Under the pieces are notes generated by a model, which saw nothing but the letters and a program-made list of their open reading frames with translations, was not told the DNA's origin and ran no database searches. This document shows positions 7,919 through 17,315 of a stretch of 64,000 nucleotides of DNA, in pieces (positions within the stretch are counted from its first letter, which is position 1; each line of letters begins with the position of its first letter). The translations under genes were made by a program, and so were the position numbers. The DNA comes from Oxynema aestuarii AP17 (GTDB taxonomy: Bacteria > Cyanobacteriota > Cyanobacteriia > Cyanobacteriales > Laspinemataceae): assembly GCF_012295525.1 (NCBI RefSeq), contig NZ_CP051167.1, forward strand, positions 868,001 to 932,000, in the 5' to 3' direction.

Positions 7919-10153
7919 GTGAAGATGTCAAGCGAGGAAATCGAGAGCCTAAACGTAATGGCCGAGTCTTTTTCCATACCTTTCGTGTCCGCCGTCGTGA
8001 CGCCCGAAGTTCCAGCTCAATTCATGCAGCAGTTTCAGTCCGATCCATTAGGAAAACTGATTAACCGAATACTTCTCGACCTGCACGACCCGCCGAGTTC
8101 CCTCGATGGCATCGCACGGATCGTAGGAGAAGCCTTTGATGCGGATTGTGCCGCCCTGATCGTCGGCGGCGCCGAGCCTCAATCGACGGGCGCACGAGAG
8201 CGGGTCGCCCCGACGGCGACCTTCTGGTATTCGTCGGATTCGTCAAGACGACTGTCGGCACGGGAGCGAGGGGCGATCGAGCGCACCCCTTGGGAACAGG
8301 CGATCGCACAGTGCGATCTCTACGTCACGACGGACGCACTCCTGGGCGTCGCGGCGCACTCGATCCGGCGACTGTCCGGGATGGGGATCCGATTGCGCGG
8401 GGCGATCGCCGGAACCCTGGTGGTGTTGCGATCGCCCACTCGCCGCACCTCCTCCCCCGCTCTTTCCACAACATCGGCAGACGACATCGACCCTTCAACG
8501 TGCGGCCTTTCTTTTGCTTGGAGTGCATCGGACATGCAAAAATTCAGTGCGGTTTCCGAACCGATGGCGGCTTTACTCGAACAAGCCATTCGCAATCGCG
8601 AACTCGCCGCCTACCAGCAGCAAGTCAACGTGCTAACCCATTATCAAAACTCGATTCACGAACTGACCCTCGCCATCCATCGCGGGACGGACGTCGATCG
8701 AATCCTACAGCAAGCTCTCGACAGTTTGATCGGCACCTTTAAGATCCGCAGGGGTTCGATTTTGATGTTGAAATACACCGACCCCTTTTTCAAAAGTCGC
8801 TCGTTCGCGCGCAGTTCCCTACGCGGTAGCGAAAGTGCCTCGGTCTCCCCCCAGGACGGCGAAATTTCCCTACCGCCTTTACCGCGCGCCAAAGTCACCG
8901 TCGCCTGTCAAAGCTCGCAACCGGGCGATTCCGACGAGGACGAGCCGAACTCCCCCCCCGAGGGAGGCTCCTTTTGGCTGTCCGATTGTTTCTGGTGCCA
9001 GCAAGCCTTTGCCCAAAGCCCGATCCCTCTGACGATCGCCGATCGCACCGACGCGATCGCCCGCCATCCCGATTTGACCTGGGCGCCGATCTTCGATCCG
9101 GAACGGTTCCCGGCCCTGTGTATCGTGCCGTTAGTCGCCTCTAGTGGCGGCAGTCTCGGTCACGGTCGCATTTTAGGTTCGATCGCCCTCGAACACGACA
9201 CCCCCCGCGATTGGCTGCCCCAAGAACTCAAATTAGCCGAACTGATCGCCGCCCAACTGAGTACCGCCATTCTCCAAAACCAAACCATTCAACAAGTACA
9301 AGCCCTCGTCGAAGAACGAACCGCCCAATTGCAGCGATCGCTCGACGTCCAAGGCAAACTCTACGAAAAAACCCGTCAGCAAATCGAACAACTGCGAAAA
9401 CTCAATCAAATGAAAGATGAGTTTCTCAGCACCCTCTCTCACGAACTCAACACCCCCCTCACCAGCATGAAAGTCGCCATCCAAATGCTGCGTCAGCCGG
9501 GGATTCCTGCGGAAAAACAAGCCAAATATTTAGATATTTTAGAAACCGAATGGTCCCGGGAAAGCAATCTCGTTAAAGACTTACTCAAACTGCAAGAGTT
9601 AGAATCCGATCGCGCCACCATCAAACTCGAACTGCTCGACCTCAAACGCATCTTGGCGGCGTTGGTCGAACCCTTCGAGCAAAAATGGGTCGATAAAGGC
9701 TTGCGCCTCAAAATCGACCTGCCGCGACGGGCGCCTAAAGGCTTGGCCAAAACCTATTTCAAACTCAAAACCGATGCGGACAGCCTCGATCGCATTCTCG
9801 TCGAGTTGCTCACCAATGCGGGCAAATACTCCAACCCCAACACCACCGTCTACCTGCGCGCCACCCACCAGATCGAACCGGATGGCAATCGAGCGATCCT
9901 CTCCCTGACCAATATCGGCGCCGGGATCTCTCCCGAAGACCTGCCCCATATTTTTGAAAAATTCCGGCGCGGTCAGGGGGTCACCCAACAGGCGATCGGC
10001 GGTACGGGGTTGGGTCTGGCCCTGGTGAAATGCTTGGTCCAACACCTCAACGGCGCGATCGAGGTCTCCAGCACTCCCTTAGCCGAGGATTCCGCCTGGA
10101 AAACCTGTTTTACCCTGACCTTACCGCAAATGACGGAAACGCCGCCGACCTGA
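7919..10153 (+). CDS. GAF-domain sensor histidine kinase
   Basis: A 744-residue cytoplasmic kinase with no membrane segment. Two GAF-like regions (about 45-230 and 245-465) are followed by a coiled coil, a HisKA dimerisation domain with the phospho-acceptor His near residue 508 (STLSHELNTPL), and an HATPase with N-box (ELLTNAGKYSN), G1 and G2 (GGTGLGLALVK). The second GAF is broken by a low-complexity, serine/proline/acidic insert (about 295-350). Neither GAF shows a bilin-binding Cys-His pair, so this is not an obvious photoreceptor. The start is GTG 7919 or ATG 7925. No response regulator gene is adjacent. Confidence 0.88.
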   Translation: MKMSSEEIESLNVMAESFSIPFVSAVVTPEVPAQFMQQFQSDPLGKLINRILLDLHDPPSSLDGIARIVGEAFDADCAALIVGGAEPQSTGARERVAPTATFWYSSDSSRRLSARERGAIERTPWEQAIAQCDLYVTTDALLGVAAHSIRRLSGMGIRLRGAIAGTLVVLRSPTRRTSSPALSTTSADDIDPSTCGLSFAWSASDMQKFSAVSEPMAALLEQAIRNRELAAYQQQVNVLTHYQNSIHELTLAIHRGTDVDRILQQALDSLIGTFKIRRGSILMLKYTDPFFKSRSFARSSLRGSESASVSPQDGEISLPPLPRAKVTVACQSSQPGDSDEDEPNSPPEGGSFWLSDCFWCQQAFAQSPIPLTIADRTDAIARHPDLTWAPIFDPERFPALCIVPLVASSGGSLGHGRILGSIALEHDTPRDWLPQELKLAELIAAQLSTAILQNQTIQQVQALVEERTAQLQRSLDVQGKLYEKTRQQIEQLRKLNQMKDEFLSTLSHELNTPLTSMKVAIQMLRQPGIPAEKQAKYLDILETEWSRESNLVKDLLKLQELESDRATIKLELLDLKRILAALVEPFEQKWVDKGLRLKIDLPRRAPKGLAKTYFKLKTDADSLDRILVELLTNAGKYSNPNTTVYLRATHQIEPDGNRAILSLTNIGAGISPEDLPHIFEKFRRGQGVTQQAIGGTGLGLALVKCLVQHLNGAIEVSSTPLAEDSAWKTCFTLTLPQMTETPPT

Positions 10154-10295
10154 ACCCGTCCGCGATCGCCTCGGCCCGTCAATCTTCGTCCACGGCGTTT
10201 GCGAATCCCCGATCCGATCGATAATCTAGATCGTATCTTCTCCGGGAATTTTGGGTCGCTTGCAGGCGCGACTTCCCCCTCGACAACGCTAAGAC

Positions 10296-11975
10296 ATGCT
10301 CCAAAAGGTCAATCCAAACAAGCCATTACGGTGGCAGCGCTCTAAATACTCGCTGTTCCAGCGCCAAATCGATATTTTTACGGCGGCGGGTAAATTACTC
10401 TTTTATACGTGGTGGGATAACAAAGTCGCTCCTCACGATGCCGGACGGCGCGATCGCCGCGCCCGGTGGCTGGTCGCGACCTTGATCGACTTGGGACCGA
10501 CGTTTATCAAAATCGGTCAGGCCCTTTCGACTCGGGCCGACTTGCTCCCCCTCGAATACGTCAAAGCCCTAGCGACGTTACAAGACCGGGTTCCCGAATT
10601 CAGCTCTGAAGAGGCGATCGCCGCGATCGAGTCGGAATTGGGCCATTCCTTGCACGCCCTCTATCGGGATTTCGACCCCTTCCCGATCGCCGCCGCCAGT
10701 TTGGGTCAAGTCCACAAAGCTCGCCTGCATACCGGGGAAGAGGCGATCGTCAAAGTTCAACGTCCCGGTCTCGAACAATTATTCGCCTTAGATTTCAAAG
10801 TTCTTTACGATTTAGTCCAACTCGCCAATCGCTTTTTTCCCTGGGCGAGAAAGTACGAACTCAAGGAGATCTACCGAGAATTTATCGGCTTTCTGTCCCA
10901 AGAAATCGATTATTTAATCGAAGGAAAAAATGCCGATCGCTTCCGAGAAAACTTTGAAGGCAACAGTCAAGTTCTCGTCCCTAAAATTTACTGGCGCTAT
11001 ACCACCAAACGCATTTTAACGATGGAATATCTGCCGGGGACGAAAATTGACGATCGCCACGCGATCGAGGCGATGGGCTTGGATGTTTGCGAAATTAATC
11101 GACTGGGAATTTCTTGTTATTTAAAACAACTCTTGCTCGACGGTTTTTTCCAAGCAGACCCCCATCCGGGCAACATGGCGGTCACTCCCGACGGACGCTT
11201 GATTTTCTACGATTTCGGCATGATGGCCGAACTCAAGCCCTTAGCTAAAGATCGAATGATTCGCACCTTTTTCGCCGTGTTGAAAAAGGACACCGATGCG
11301 GTGTTGAAAGCTTTAATTGAAATGGGCTTGATCGTTCCCGTCAGCGATATGCGTCCGGTGCGTCGCTTGCTGAATTTTTTGCTAGAAAACTTTACGGAAA
11401 AACCGATCGACGTCAAGGCATTTGGGGAAATCCGCAGCGAAATCTATTCGATGTTCCAGCAGCAGCCCTTCCGCTTGCCCGCCCAAATGACGTTTATTAT
11501 TAAATCTCTGACGACCCTCGACGGAATCGCGCGAACCCTCGACCCGCAATATAATTTGAGGGCTTGTATGCAGCCTTTCGTGAAAAGTATTACCCTGGAA
11601 CGGGGAAAGGTCGGTGCGATTTCGGAGTTGGCGCAACAGACGCGCCATTTTATCAAGGAGCGCTTTCAAAAACCGAGTGCGGCGGAAGTGTTGCTGACCC
11701 GTTTGGAAAAACGGTTGGAATCGGGAGAGTTGCAATTGCAAGTGAGATCGATTGAGAGCGATCGCGCCTTAAATCGCTTGAATTTATCGGTCAAAAGTTT
11801 AATTTATGCTTGTCTGTCGGGCTTTACGTTTCTCGCCGGGGCGGTGTTGTTGCTCGGTCCCTATGGTTCGGGGGCGATCGTCGCCTTCGCGATCTCGGCG
11901 ATCGCCTTCTTGCTGTTGCTGCGTTCGTTATTGCGGCTGGCGATTAAGGAAAAATTAGACCGACTGGCTCAGTAG
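10296..11975 (+). CDS. ABC1/UbiB (AarF)-family atypical kinase
   Basis: A 559-residue UbiB-like protein. It shows the family KxGQ motif in FIKIGQALSTRADLLP, the alanine-rich loop AAASLGQVHKA in place of a normal glycine loop, and DPHPGNMAV followed by YDFGMM (the DFG equivalent). The C-terminus (about 515-555) has two hydrophobic segments, as expected for a membrane-attached member. The family supports isoprenoid quinone metabolism (ubiquinone in proteobacteria, plastoquinone/tocopherol in plastids) and shows ATPase activity. The exact role here is inferred only from family. It starts at ATG 10296. Confidence 0.9.
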   Translation: MLQKVNPNKPLRWQRSKYSLFQRQIDIFTAAGKLLFYTWWDNKVAPHDAGRRDRRARWLVATLIDLGPTFIKIGQALSTRADLLPLEYVKALATLQDRVPEFSSEEAIAAIESELGHSLHALYRDFDPFPIAAASLGQVHKARLHTGEEAIVKVQRPGLEQLFALDFKVLYDLVQLANRFFPWARKYELKEIYREFIGFLSQEIDYLIEGKNADRFRENFEGNSQVLVPKIYWRYTTKRILTMEYLPGTKIDDRHAIEAMGLDVCEINRLGISCYLKQLLLDGFFQADPHPGNMAVTPDGRLIFYDFGMMAELKPLAKDRMIRTFFAVLKKDTDAVLKALIEMGLIVPVSDMRPVRRLLNFLLENFTEKPIDVKAFGEIRSEIYSMFQQQPFRLPAQMTFIIKSLTTLDGIARTLDPQYNLRACMQPFVKSITLERGKVGAISELAQQTRHFIKERFQKPSAAEVLLTRLEKRLESGELQLQVRSIESDRALNRLNLSVKSLIYACLSGFTFLAGAVLLLGPYGSGAIVAFAISAIAFLLLLRSLLRLAIKEKLDRLAQ

Positions 11976-12018
11976 TTCCACCCCGACCGAGGGCGATCGC
12001 CCCTATTTCCTAAAGTTC

Positions 12019-12531
12019 CTAAGCCGGAGAACGGGTCAACTGGGAGACCAAATGTACGAGTTCCGGCAAAATCAAGCGCTCTAAGGCGAGGTTGACGGCT
12101 CCTGTAGAGCCGGGAATCGAAAAAATGAGTTTGGAATGGTACACCCCGGCGATCGCCCGCGAGGCGATCGCCCGCGACCCGATCTCGTGATAGCTCAACG
12201 AGCGAAAGATCTCCCCAAACCCGGGCAGGGTTTTTTCTAACAGGGAGGCGATCGCGTCGTAAGTGGTATCTCGCGGGGCAATTCCCGTCCCCCCGTTGAA
12301 AACGATCGCGTCGAGATCGTCCCTGGACGCCAACGTCATCAAGAGATCGCGGATCGCTACCGGGTCGTCTTTGAGAATTTCATAAGCGGCGATCGCGTGT
12401 CCCGCTTCGACCAGTCGGGTTCGGACGATCCGACCACTGCGATCGGTGTCGGGGGTGCGCGTGTCGCTGACCGTAATCGCCGCACAACGAACGGCGATCG
12501 GTTCGGAATCGGGGTGGGGAATGGAAGTCAT
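12019..12531 (-). CDS. moaB: MoaB/MogA-family molybdopterin protein
   Basis: A 170-residue MoCF-binding domain protein, taking ATG at 12531; a longer frame to 12600 would run into psb28. It shows the family motifs TVSDTRTP, FNGGTGIAPRDTT and the C-terminal SIPGSTGAV. These proteins bind molybdopterin and, in the MogA/MoaB group, adenylate it before Mo insertion. The gene follows psb28 on the same strand after a 43-bp gap, so the two may be co-transcribed. Confidence 0.9.
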   Translation of the reverse strand: MTSIPHPDSEPIAVRCAAITVSDTRTPDTDRSGRIVRTRLVEAGHAIAAYEILKDDPVAIRDLLMTLASRDDLDAIVFNGGTGIAPRDTTYDAIASLLEKTLPGFGEIFRSLSYHEIGSRAIASRAIAGVYHSKLIFSIPGSTGAVNLALERLILPELVHLVSQLTRSPA

Positions 12532-12574
12532 GAGTAGGGGCGATCGCGAGCGAGGACGGGAAAGGAAGCCAGGT

Positions 12575-12910
12575 TCACGATTTGCTAAAGCCCAAACCAT
12601 TTTCTTGGGCGTAGCGTTCCATAAAGCGCATGAACCGATCCCATTCTTGTTCCGATTTCATCACGTGAATCGCTTCGATCGCTTCCGGTTGACCGTTGAC
12701 AAATTTCGCTTTCACTTCCCGGGTGGTAATTTCGCCTTCTTCGTCGATCAGGTACATCCCGGTAATTTCATCGGTGCTGTCTTGAGCTAAGGCATTGGGG
12801 TTTTGAAAGTAAAAGGTTGCCGTCCCTTGGGAACCATCTTTAGAACGGGTCAAACGGACTTCGGGGACGATTTCCTCTTTCACGCCTTGGGAAAACTGAA
12901 TTTCAGCCAT
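12575..12910 (-). CDS. psb28: Photosystem II assembly protein Psb28
   Basis: A 111-residue protein with the characteristic Psb28 features: [29 protein letters not shown], and the [12 protein letters not shown] segment. Psb28 binds RC47/PSII assembly intermediates at the cytoplasmic face near CP47 and cytochrome b559 and is absent from mature PSII. Length and start (ATG 12910) fit the family. It is strong evidence that the organism is an oxygenic phototroph. Confidence 0.96.
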   Translation of the reverse strand: MAEIQFSQGVKEEIVPEVRLTRSKDGSQGTATFYFQNPNALAQDSTDEITGMYLIDEEGEITTREVKAKFVNGQPEAIEAIHVMKSEQEWDRFMRFMERYAQENGLGFSKS

Positions 12911-12966
12911 CTTTCAGATAAAGTTTTGTAAAGGACACGTTGACCTATTCTCTCATCAATCGGGCT

Positions 12967-14037
12967 TTACTTGCGCTCCGGATGGAGTAACTCCTCGGAA
13001 TCGGCGACGGCGAGTTCGTCGATGCGGTGGATGAATTGGTAGAGTCGTCCGGCGTCGCGGCGGTTGAAATACAAACTCAAGCGGGGCAATTCGGAGGTTT
13101 CGTCCCCCATTTCTGCGGGTAAGGCGCCCGTTTTCTCAATTTTGCCCTTGACTAAAATATCGCTAAATTCAGTATTGAGCTGTTCGACGGCTTCGTCGGA
13201 GAGTTCGGATTTGAGGCGGATGACGAATAAATCTTTAACGTAACGACTGGAATGGTAGACGCGGTAAAATTTGCGAATCGTGTCGCACGCCACGTCTAAA
13301 TCGTCGGTGACGGTGTAGATGTTGCAGTCTTCGGAGCCGATCAAGCCCCGTTTTAAGAGGTGCTTGCGGATATAGGCATCCCAATCTTTCCAATAGTCTC
13401 CGCCGGGGGCGTCGATCAGTAAGATGGGAGAAGGGCCGTAGCGTCCGGTTTGCCCCAACGTCAAGCATTCAAAGGCTTCGTCTTGGGTGCCGAACCCGCC
13501 GGGAAACAGGGCGATCGCGTCGCTCTCGCGCAGGAAAAAGAGCTTGCGGGTAAAGAAATACTTGAATTCGATCAGTTTGTTGTCCGTGTCGATATAAGGA
13601 TTGGCATCTTGCTCGAAGGGTAATTGGATGTTGAGTCCGAAGGAGTGACCTTTTCCGGCCCCTTCGTTCCCCGCTTGCATGATGCCGCCTCCGGCGCCCG
13701 TCATCACCATGAATCCCTGTCCGACCAGACGGCGGGCAAAATCGCGAGCCATCTGGTATTCCGGGGTATTTGGTTCGATGCGGGCCGAGCCGAATACGGT
13801 GATTTTGCGAACGTGGCGGTAGGGGTAGAAAATTTGGAAACCGCTTTCGAGGTCTTGGATCGAAGCGCTCAAAATTTTCCAGTCGAGGCGATCGATGTCT
13901 TCCGAGGCGATCCGGACGAGGCTGGCGAGCGATCGCCCGATCCATTTTTTATGCTTCAAACTGGGCAGATCTTCAATCAAGCGTTTGAGATCTGCCTCAA
14001 GGGTGTCGAGTTCGTCAAAATAAAGCGATTGAGCCAT
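12967..14037 (-). CDS. LOG-family nucleotide-binding protein (lysine-decarboxylase-like)
   Basis: A 356-residue protein with a Rossmann core carrying MTGAGGGIMQAGNEGA and ALFPGGFGTQDEAFE, the PGGxGTxxE signature of the LOG/TIGR00730 family. Characterised LOG proteins release cytokinin bases from riboside 5'-monophosphates, and other members hydrolyse nucleotide 5'-monophosphates. The extra N-terminal (about 90 aa) and C-terminal (about 90 aa) regions make it the long cyanobacterial form. It starts at ATG 14037. It is followed at 57 bp by psb28 on the same strand. Confidence 0.88.
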   Translation of the reverse strand: MAQSLYFDELDTLEADLKRLIEDLPSLKHKKWIGRSLASLVRIASEDIDRLDWKILSASIQDLESGFQIFYPYRHVRKITVFGSARIEPNTPEYQMARDFARRLVGQGFMVMTGAGGGIMQAGNEGAGKGHSFGLNIQLPFEQDANPYIDTDNKLIEFKYFFTRKLFFLRESDAIALFPGGFGTQDEAFECLTLGQTGRYGPSPILLIDAPGGDYWKDWDAYIRKHLLKRGLIGSEDCNIYTVTDDLDVACDTIRKFYRVYHSSRYVKDLFVIRLKSELSDEAVEQLNTEFSDILVKGKIEKTGALPAEMGDETSELPRLSLYFNRRDAGRLYQFIHRIDELAVADSEELLHPERK

Positions 14038-14362
14038 AAACCTGTCCGAGGCTGCATTTTGATTTTAGCGAAAAGCGATCCCCAACGGGGATCGGTCGGC
14101 TTGGGAGCGGGCGATCGCCTCGCTTTCGTCCATAAAAAATCCCGTCCTAGCACGCACACCAGGGCGGGAAAACCAATGGCGATCCCCGAGCAGACGCCCA
14201 CCATACCAAACTGAGCAACTGAGCCGGGGTCTACAGGAAAAGCGTTCCTGAGAAGGGAAATGTCCGTGGGGCGAACGATCCCTGGAAACTTAAATAGCTC
14301 GCCAATACGCCCGACAGGCTGAGTTGGGTAGAGTGTAGCAATTGACAAACAGGGATAGAACT
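14038..14362. other. Intergenic region between trxA and the LOG gene
   Basis: A 325-bp spacer on the minus-strand side. It holds the probable trxA terminator (separate entry) and a GATCCCC/GGGGATC hairpin (14077-14093) near the LOG start. A frame reading about 100 residues on the minus strand crosses the terminator stem and lacks a ribosome site, so I do not call it. Confidence 0.5.
14134..14168 (-). terminator. Probable trxA terminator
   Basis: Inverted repeat CCCGTCCT...AGGGCGGG (14141-14168, one G-T pair), followed on the minus strand by six T (14134-14139). It is about 195 bases past the trxA stop. Confidence 0.65.
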
Positions 14363-14692
14363 CTATTTATCGAGATATTTTTCTAGAGTATTGGCCAGCG
14401 TTGTTTTTGGAACGGCACCGACAACCATATCGACCCGTTGACCGCCTTTGAAAATCATCAGGGTCGGAATACTGCGGATCCCGTACTGACTGGCGACATT
14501 GGGATTTTCATCGGTATTGACTTTGACAACCTTCACCTGACCGTCGTACTGTTGGGCGATTTCATCGACCACTGGAGCTACCATCCTACACGGACCGCAC
14601 CAGGGCGCCCAAAAATCAACCAAAACAGGTAGGTTGCTCTCAAGCACTTCTTGTTTAAAACTAGAGTCTGTAACTTGTGCGGCTGCTGACAT
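14363..14692 (-). CDS. trxA: Thioredoxin
   Basis: A 109-residue canonical thioredoxin with active site [10 protein letters not shown], cis-proline segment [11 protein letters not shown], and the [12 protein letters not shown] helix region. It is a disulfide oxidoreductase of the cytoplasm that reduces light- or redox-regulated enzymes. It starts at ATG 14692. Its position near guaB3 with the yfr1 RNA gene between them is the arrangement reported in other cyanobacteria. Confidence 0.97.
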   Translation of the reverse strand: MSAAAQVTDSSFKQEVLESNLPVLVDFWAPWCGPCRMVAPVVDEIAQQYDGQVKVVKVNTDENPNVASQYGIRSIPTLMIFKGGQRVDMVVGAVPKTTLANTLEKYLDK

Positions 14693-14727
14693 GCCTTTGA
14701 ATCCTTTACTATAGGGTTTCTAAGAGA

Positions 14728-15111
14728 TTGACACTCCCTGCTCTCAAGAGACGGGGATTGTGGGTTCGCCGATTTAACTAGCTCGGACGGGTGATGTCTG
14801 ACCGCCGTTGAGGCGAGATCTCACCCCGGGTGAATGTAGACGAATCCCGGCCCTACTTAGTTGGAGGGGGTGGGTCGCACGCGATCGCCCGAAGGGTTCT
14901 TCTGCGAGGAAGCGTTCGGGTCTAGCTCCAACCCACCGCAGACGGGCGCGGTTGAGATCTCGATCCGACCGTGACGGATACGAGCTTTGACAATCGGCAG
15001 GTCGAACTACCCCCCGGTTTTGCCTTCCATCCGCGAGCTGGCGCTACACGGACTTCGAGTTCCCGTCCTTTCTCCCTTGACATACTCCCCCGCTTAGGAG
15101 GCGGGGAATTC
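14728..15111. mobile_element. Decayed IS200/IS605-like element (TnpB remnant and terminal palindromes)
   Basis: Two copies of an IS200/IS605-type end, TTGACA-x-CTCC plus hairpin plus GGGGA(A)TT, stand at 14728-14760 and 15077-15111. Between them, on the minus strand, the frame ending near 14769 reads SDRDLNRAR and resembles the C-terminal RuvC-III segment (DRDxNAAxN) of TnpB/OrfB proteins. The zinc-ribbon cysteines just before it are not intact and there is no full transposase. This is best read as one or two decayed elements. The palindromes are seen directly; the TnpB identity is an inference from a short match. Confidence 0.5.
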
Positions 15112-15378
15112 TCCGGTCAAACAGCAACCGCAGGCAAAGCCCGTCTTACGTTGCCTCCCGGTTCGGCGGCTGATGCCCTAACCGCCTTGATAAGAACTAT
15201 AGTGCCATGGGGCGACTGAATTGATTCAGTCTCGCGCCGAGCTCCTCCGTTTTCTCAACGGGGGCTTTACGAGAGCACTTCGTAATTTTACCATCTCTGC
15301 GAGCAAAGCCTTCTGATATCAGGCATTGGCTTCCAAAATAGCGGCGAGGCGTCGGACACGGAGATCGCCGATGGCCAC

Positions 15379-15449
15379 AAAAGGAACCGCCCGAACAGAA
15401 GTCCGGGCGGAGTGTGGTGTGAGGAGTGAACGGAAACATGCGTCTCCGC
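15379..15449 (-). ncRNA. yfr1: Yfr1 small regulatory RNA
   Basis: The minus strand holds the invariant Yfr1 core ACTCCTCACAC (15417-15427). On its 5' side is a short stem-loop (CGGAGAC with GTTTCCG, loop GCAT); on its 3' side is a GC-rich terminator stem (CCGCCCGGAC, loop TTCT, GTTCGGGCGG) running into TTCCTTTT. A TAGAAT -10-like box sits just before the predicted 5' end. The whole RNA is about 71 nt, and the gene lies between trxA and guaB3. Yfr1 is known in cyanobacteria as a small RNA that pairs through this core with mRNAs, including porin mRNAs. Ends are estimated to within a few bases. Confidence 0.85.
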
Positions 15450-15576
15450 TATATTCTATTCTAAGCTACAGATCGCTGTCATGCTTGGAATTCGCCTTAA
15501 ACTTTTTCAAAGAATCGGCGATCGCCTGACATTTGCCTGACATTTGCCTGACATTTGCCCGACATTTACCCGGCCT

Positions 15577-16761
15577 TTATTTACCCATTCCTAATTGTTG
15601 GGCTTTCTGATAGACCTTCCCTTCCGTGAGTAGTGAAGGGGCGATCGCAACTTCAACTTGTTGCATTTCGCGCAGGTTTTTCGCGCCCAAGGTTCCCATA
15701 CTCGTCTTGAGGGCGCCGAGGAGATTGTGGGTGCCGTCGTCGAGTCGCGCCGGACCGCGCAAGATTTCTTCGAGGGTTCCGGTAGTCCCGACCCGAATGC
15801 GCGTCCCGCGAGGCAGAACCGGACTCGGCGTGGCCATCCCCCAGTGATAGCCTCGTCCGGGGGCTTCAGCCGCTCTAGCAAAGGGAGAGCCGATCATGAC
15901 GCCATCGGCGCCGGAAGCAATGCACTTGCAAATATCGCCTCCAGTAATCAAGCCGCCGTCGGCGATCACCGGGACGTAGCGACCCGTTTCGCGATGGAAG
16001 TCTTCTCGTGCTGCCGCGCAGTCGGCGACGGCGGTGGCTTGGGGAACCCCAATTCCCAAGACGCCGCGAGAGGTACACGCCGCTCCCGGCCCGATGCCGA
16101 CGAGGACGCCGGAAGCTCCAGCTTTCATTAAGTTAAGGGCGACTTCATAGGTGACGCAGTTGCCCAAAATCACCGGAACGGGCATATCTTGGCAGAATTT
16201 GCCTAAATCGAGGGGATCGACCGATTCTGGAGAGAGGTGGGCTGTCGAAACCACCGTCGCTTGCACGAAAAATAAATCCGCTCCGGCTTTGGCGACCGCC
16301 GACCCGTATTGAATCGCTCCAGCCGGGGTGGCACTGACCGCAGCAATGGCGCCTTGGCTTTTAATTTCGTGAATGCGCTTTTCGATTAACTCCGGCTTAA
16401 TCGGTTCGGCGTAGAGTTCTTGCATCAGGGTGACAAACTCTTCTTTGCTCACCGAGGCAATGCGATCGAGAACCGGGTCGGGATCGGCGTAGCGGGTTTG
16501 AATGCCTTCGAGATTGAGTACCCCCAGGGCGCCCAGTTGCGAGAGTCGAACCGCCATGCGGACGTCAACGACACCATCCATCGCACTGGCGATGATGGGA
16601 ATTTCCCGGCGGATACCGCCAATTTCCCAGGTCGTTTCTGCCAACGCCGGATCGAGGGTTCGGTTGCCGGGAACCAGGGCAATTTCATCAATTCCGTATG
16701 CTCTGCGAGCTGTTTTGCCCCGACCAATTTGAATATCCACTGCTTCTACTCGCTTTCCCAA
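15577..16761 (-). CDS. guaB3: GuaB3-family IMP dehydrogenase-related protein
   Basis: A 394-residue TIM-barrel enzyme without the CBS domains of standard GuaB. It shows IASAMDGVV, the catalytic-Cys loop GIGPGAACTSRGVLG, the phosphate-binding ADGGLITGGDI and GADGVMIGSPFA, and the GuaB3-specific start GKRVEAVDIQIGRGKTARRAYGIDEIALVPG. IMPDH-type enzymes oxidise IMP to XMP in GMP synthesis; recent work on a cyanobacterial GuaB3 supports IMPDH activity. It starts at ATG 16761. Confidence 0.93.
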   Translation of the reverse strand: MGKRVEAVDIQIGRGKTARRAYGIDEIALVPGNRTLDPALAETTWEIGGIRREIPIIASAMDGVVDVRMAVRLSQLGALGVLNLEGIQTRYADPDPVLDRIASVSKEEFVTLMQELYAEPIKPELIEKRIHEIKSQGAIAAVSATPAGAIQYGSAVAKAGADLFFVQATVVSTAHLSPESVDPLDLGKFCQDMPVPVILGNCVTYEVALNLMKAGASGVLVGIGPGAACTSRGVLGIGVPQATAVADCAAAREDFHRETGRYVPVIADGGLITGGDICKCIASGADGVMIGSPFARAAEAPGRGYHWGMATPSPVLPRGTRIRVGTTGTLEEILRGPARLDDGTHNLLGALKTSMGTLGAKNLREMQQVEVAIAPSLLTEGKVYQKAQQLGMGK

Positions 16762-17132
16762 GACTATTTAAGCTAGACTATCAAATTTGCAACAAAATTG
16801 CCGGGAAGGCAAATAGAGTTGGAGAACACGGCGGGGAGACGGACGGCTAAAATTAGACCCACCAAGGATTTGAGCGCCGCCAAGCGGCGATCGCCCCCGC
16901 TCGGGTCGAGAAAGCGGAGCGGGGGCGATCGCCAAAGATGCCAAGAGTTGCAACCTGGAAAACTGGCTATTTTCCCTATATCCGTATTATCTCGGGGATT
17001 TTGAGCAATTTCACCGATTCGGTAAACTTGGGTGCTTACACTGAGGCGATCGCCGTCTCCTTTACCTTATCTTTAAAAAAGGTCGGCTCATATTTCACGA
17101 AAACTTCATGCCCGTCTGCGAGGAAATCGAGT
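16762..17132. other. Intergenic region upstream of guaB3
   Basis: A 371-bp divergent spacer. It contains an inverted pair of GC-rich HIP1-containing stretches (GCGATCGCCCCCGCTC at about 16888 and GAGCGGGGGCGATCGC at about 16917) able to form a long stem around 16887-16932. No other feature is recognised. Confidence 0.45.
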
Positions 17133-17315
17133 ATGTCTACCATGACCTGCCAGTCTTCAAACCCACTCGTTGCATCATTCAACGAGCGAGACACTCAAGC
17201 CCTCGAAGCAATGTTTGCCGAATGTGACGGGCGCGAAATTGGAGAAATTGAAGACTTCCTACACCGTTACGTCGCTCCTCGCCACAAAGCCTTTACCGAA
17301 ACGGTCAAGCCTTAG
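17133..17315 (+). CDS. Small hypothetical protein, 60 aa
   Basis: An ORF starting at ATG 17133 with a well-placed AGGA ribosome site (17121-17124, eight-base spacing). It encodes 60 residues, hydrophilic and acidic in the middle (REIGEIEDFLHRY), with no signal or membrane segment. The frame is open further upstream, but only this part has a ribosome site and balanced composition. A GCCTTA/TAAGGC hairpin overlaps the stop codon. No family is recognised, and whether it is a real gene is uncertain. Confidence 0.45.
   Translation: MSTMTCQSSNPLVASFNERDTQALEAMFAECDGREIGEIEDFLHRYVAPRHKAFTETVKP

Noticed and set aside
13977-14348. Minus-strand frame of 123 codons with one hydrophobic segment between trxA and the LOG gene
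   Set aside because: It crosses the probable trxA terminator stem, has no ribosome site and runs into the LOG gene in another frame.
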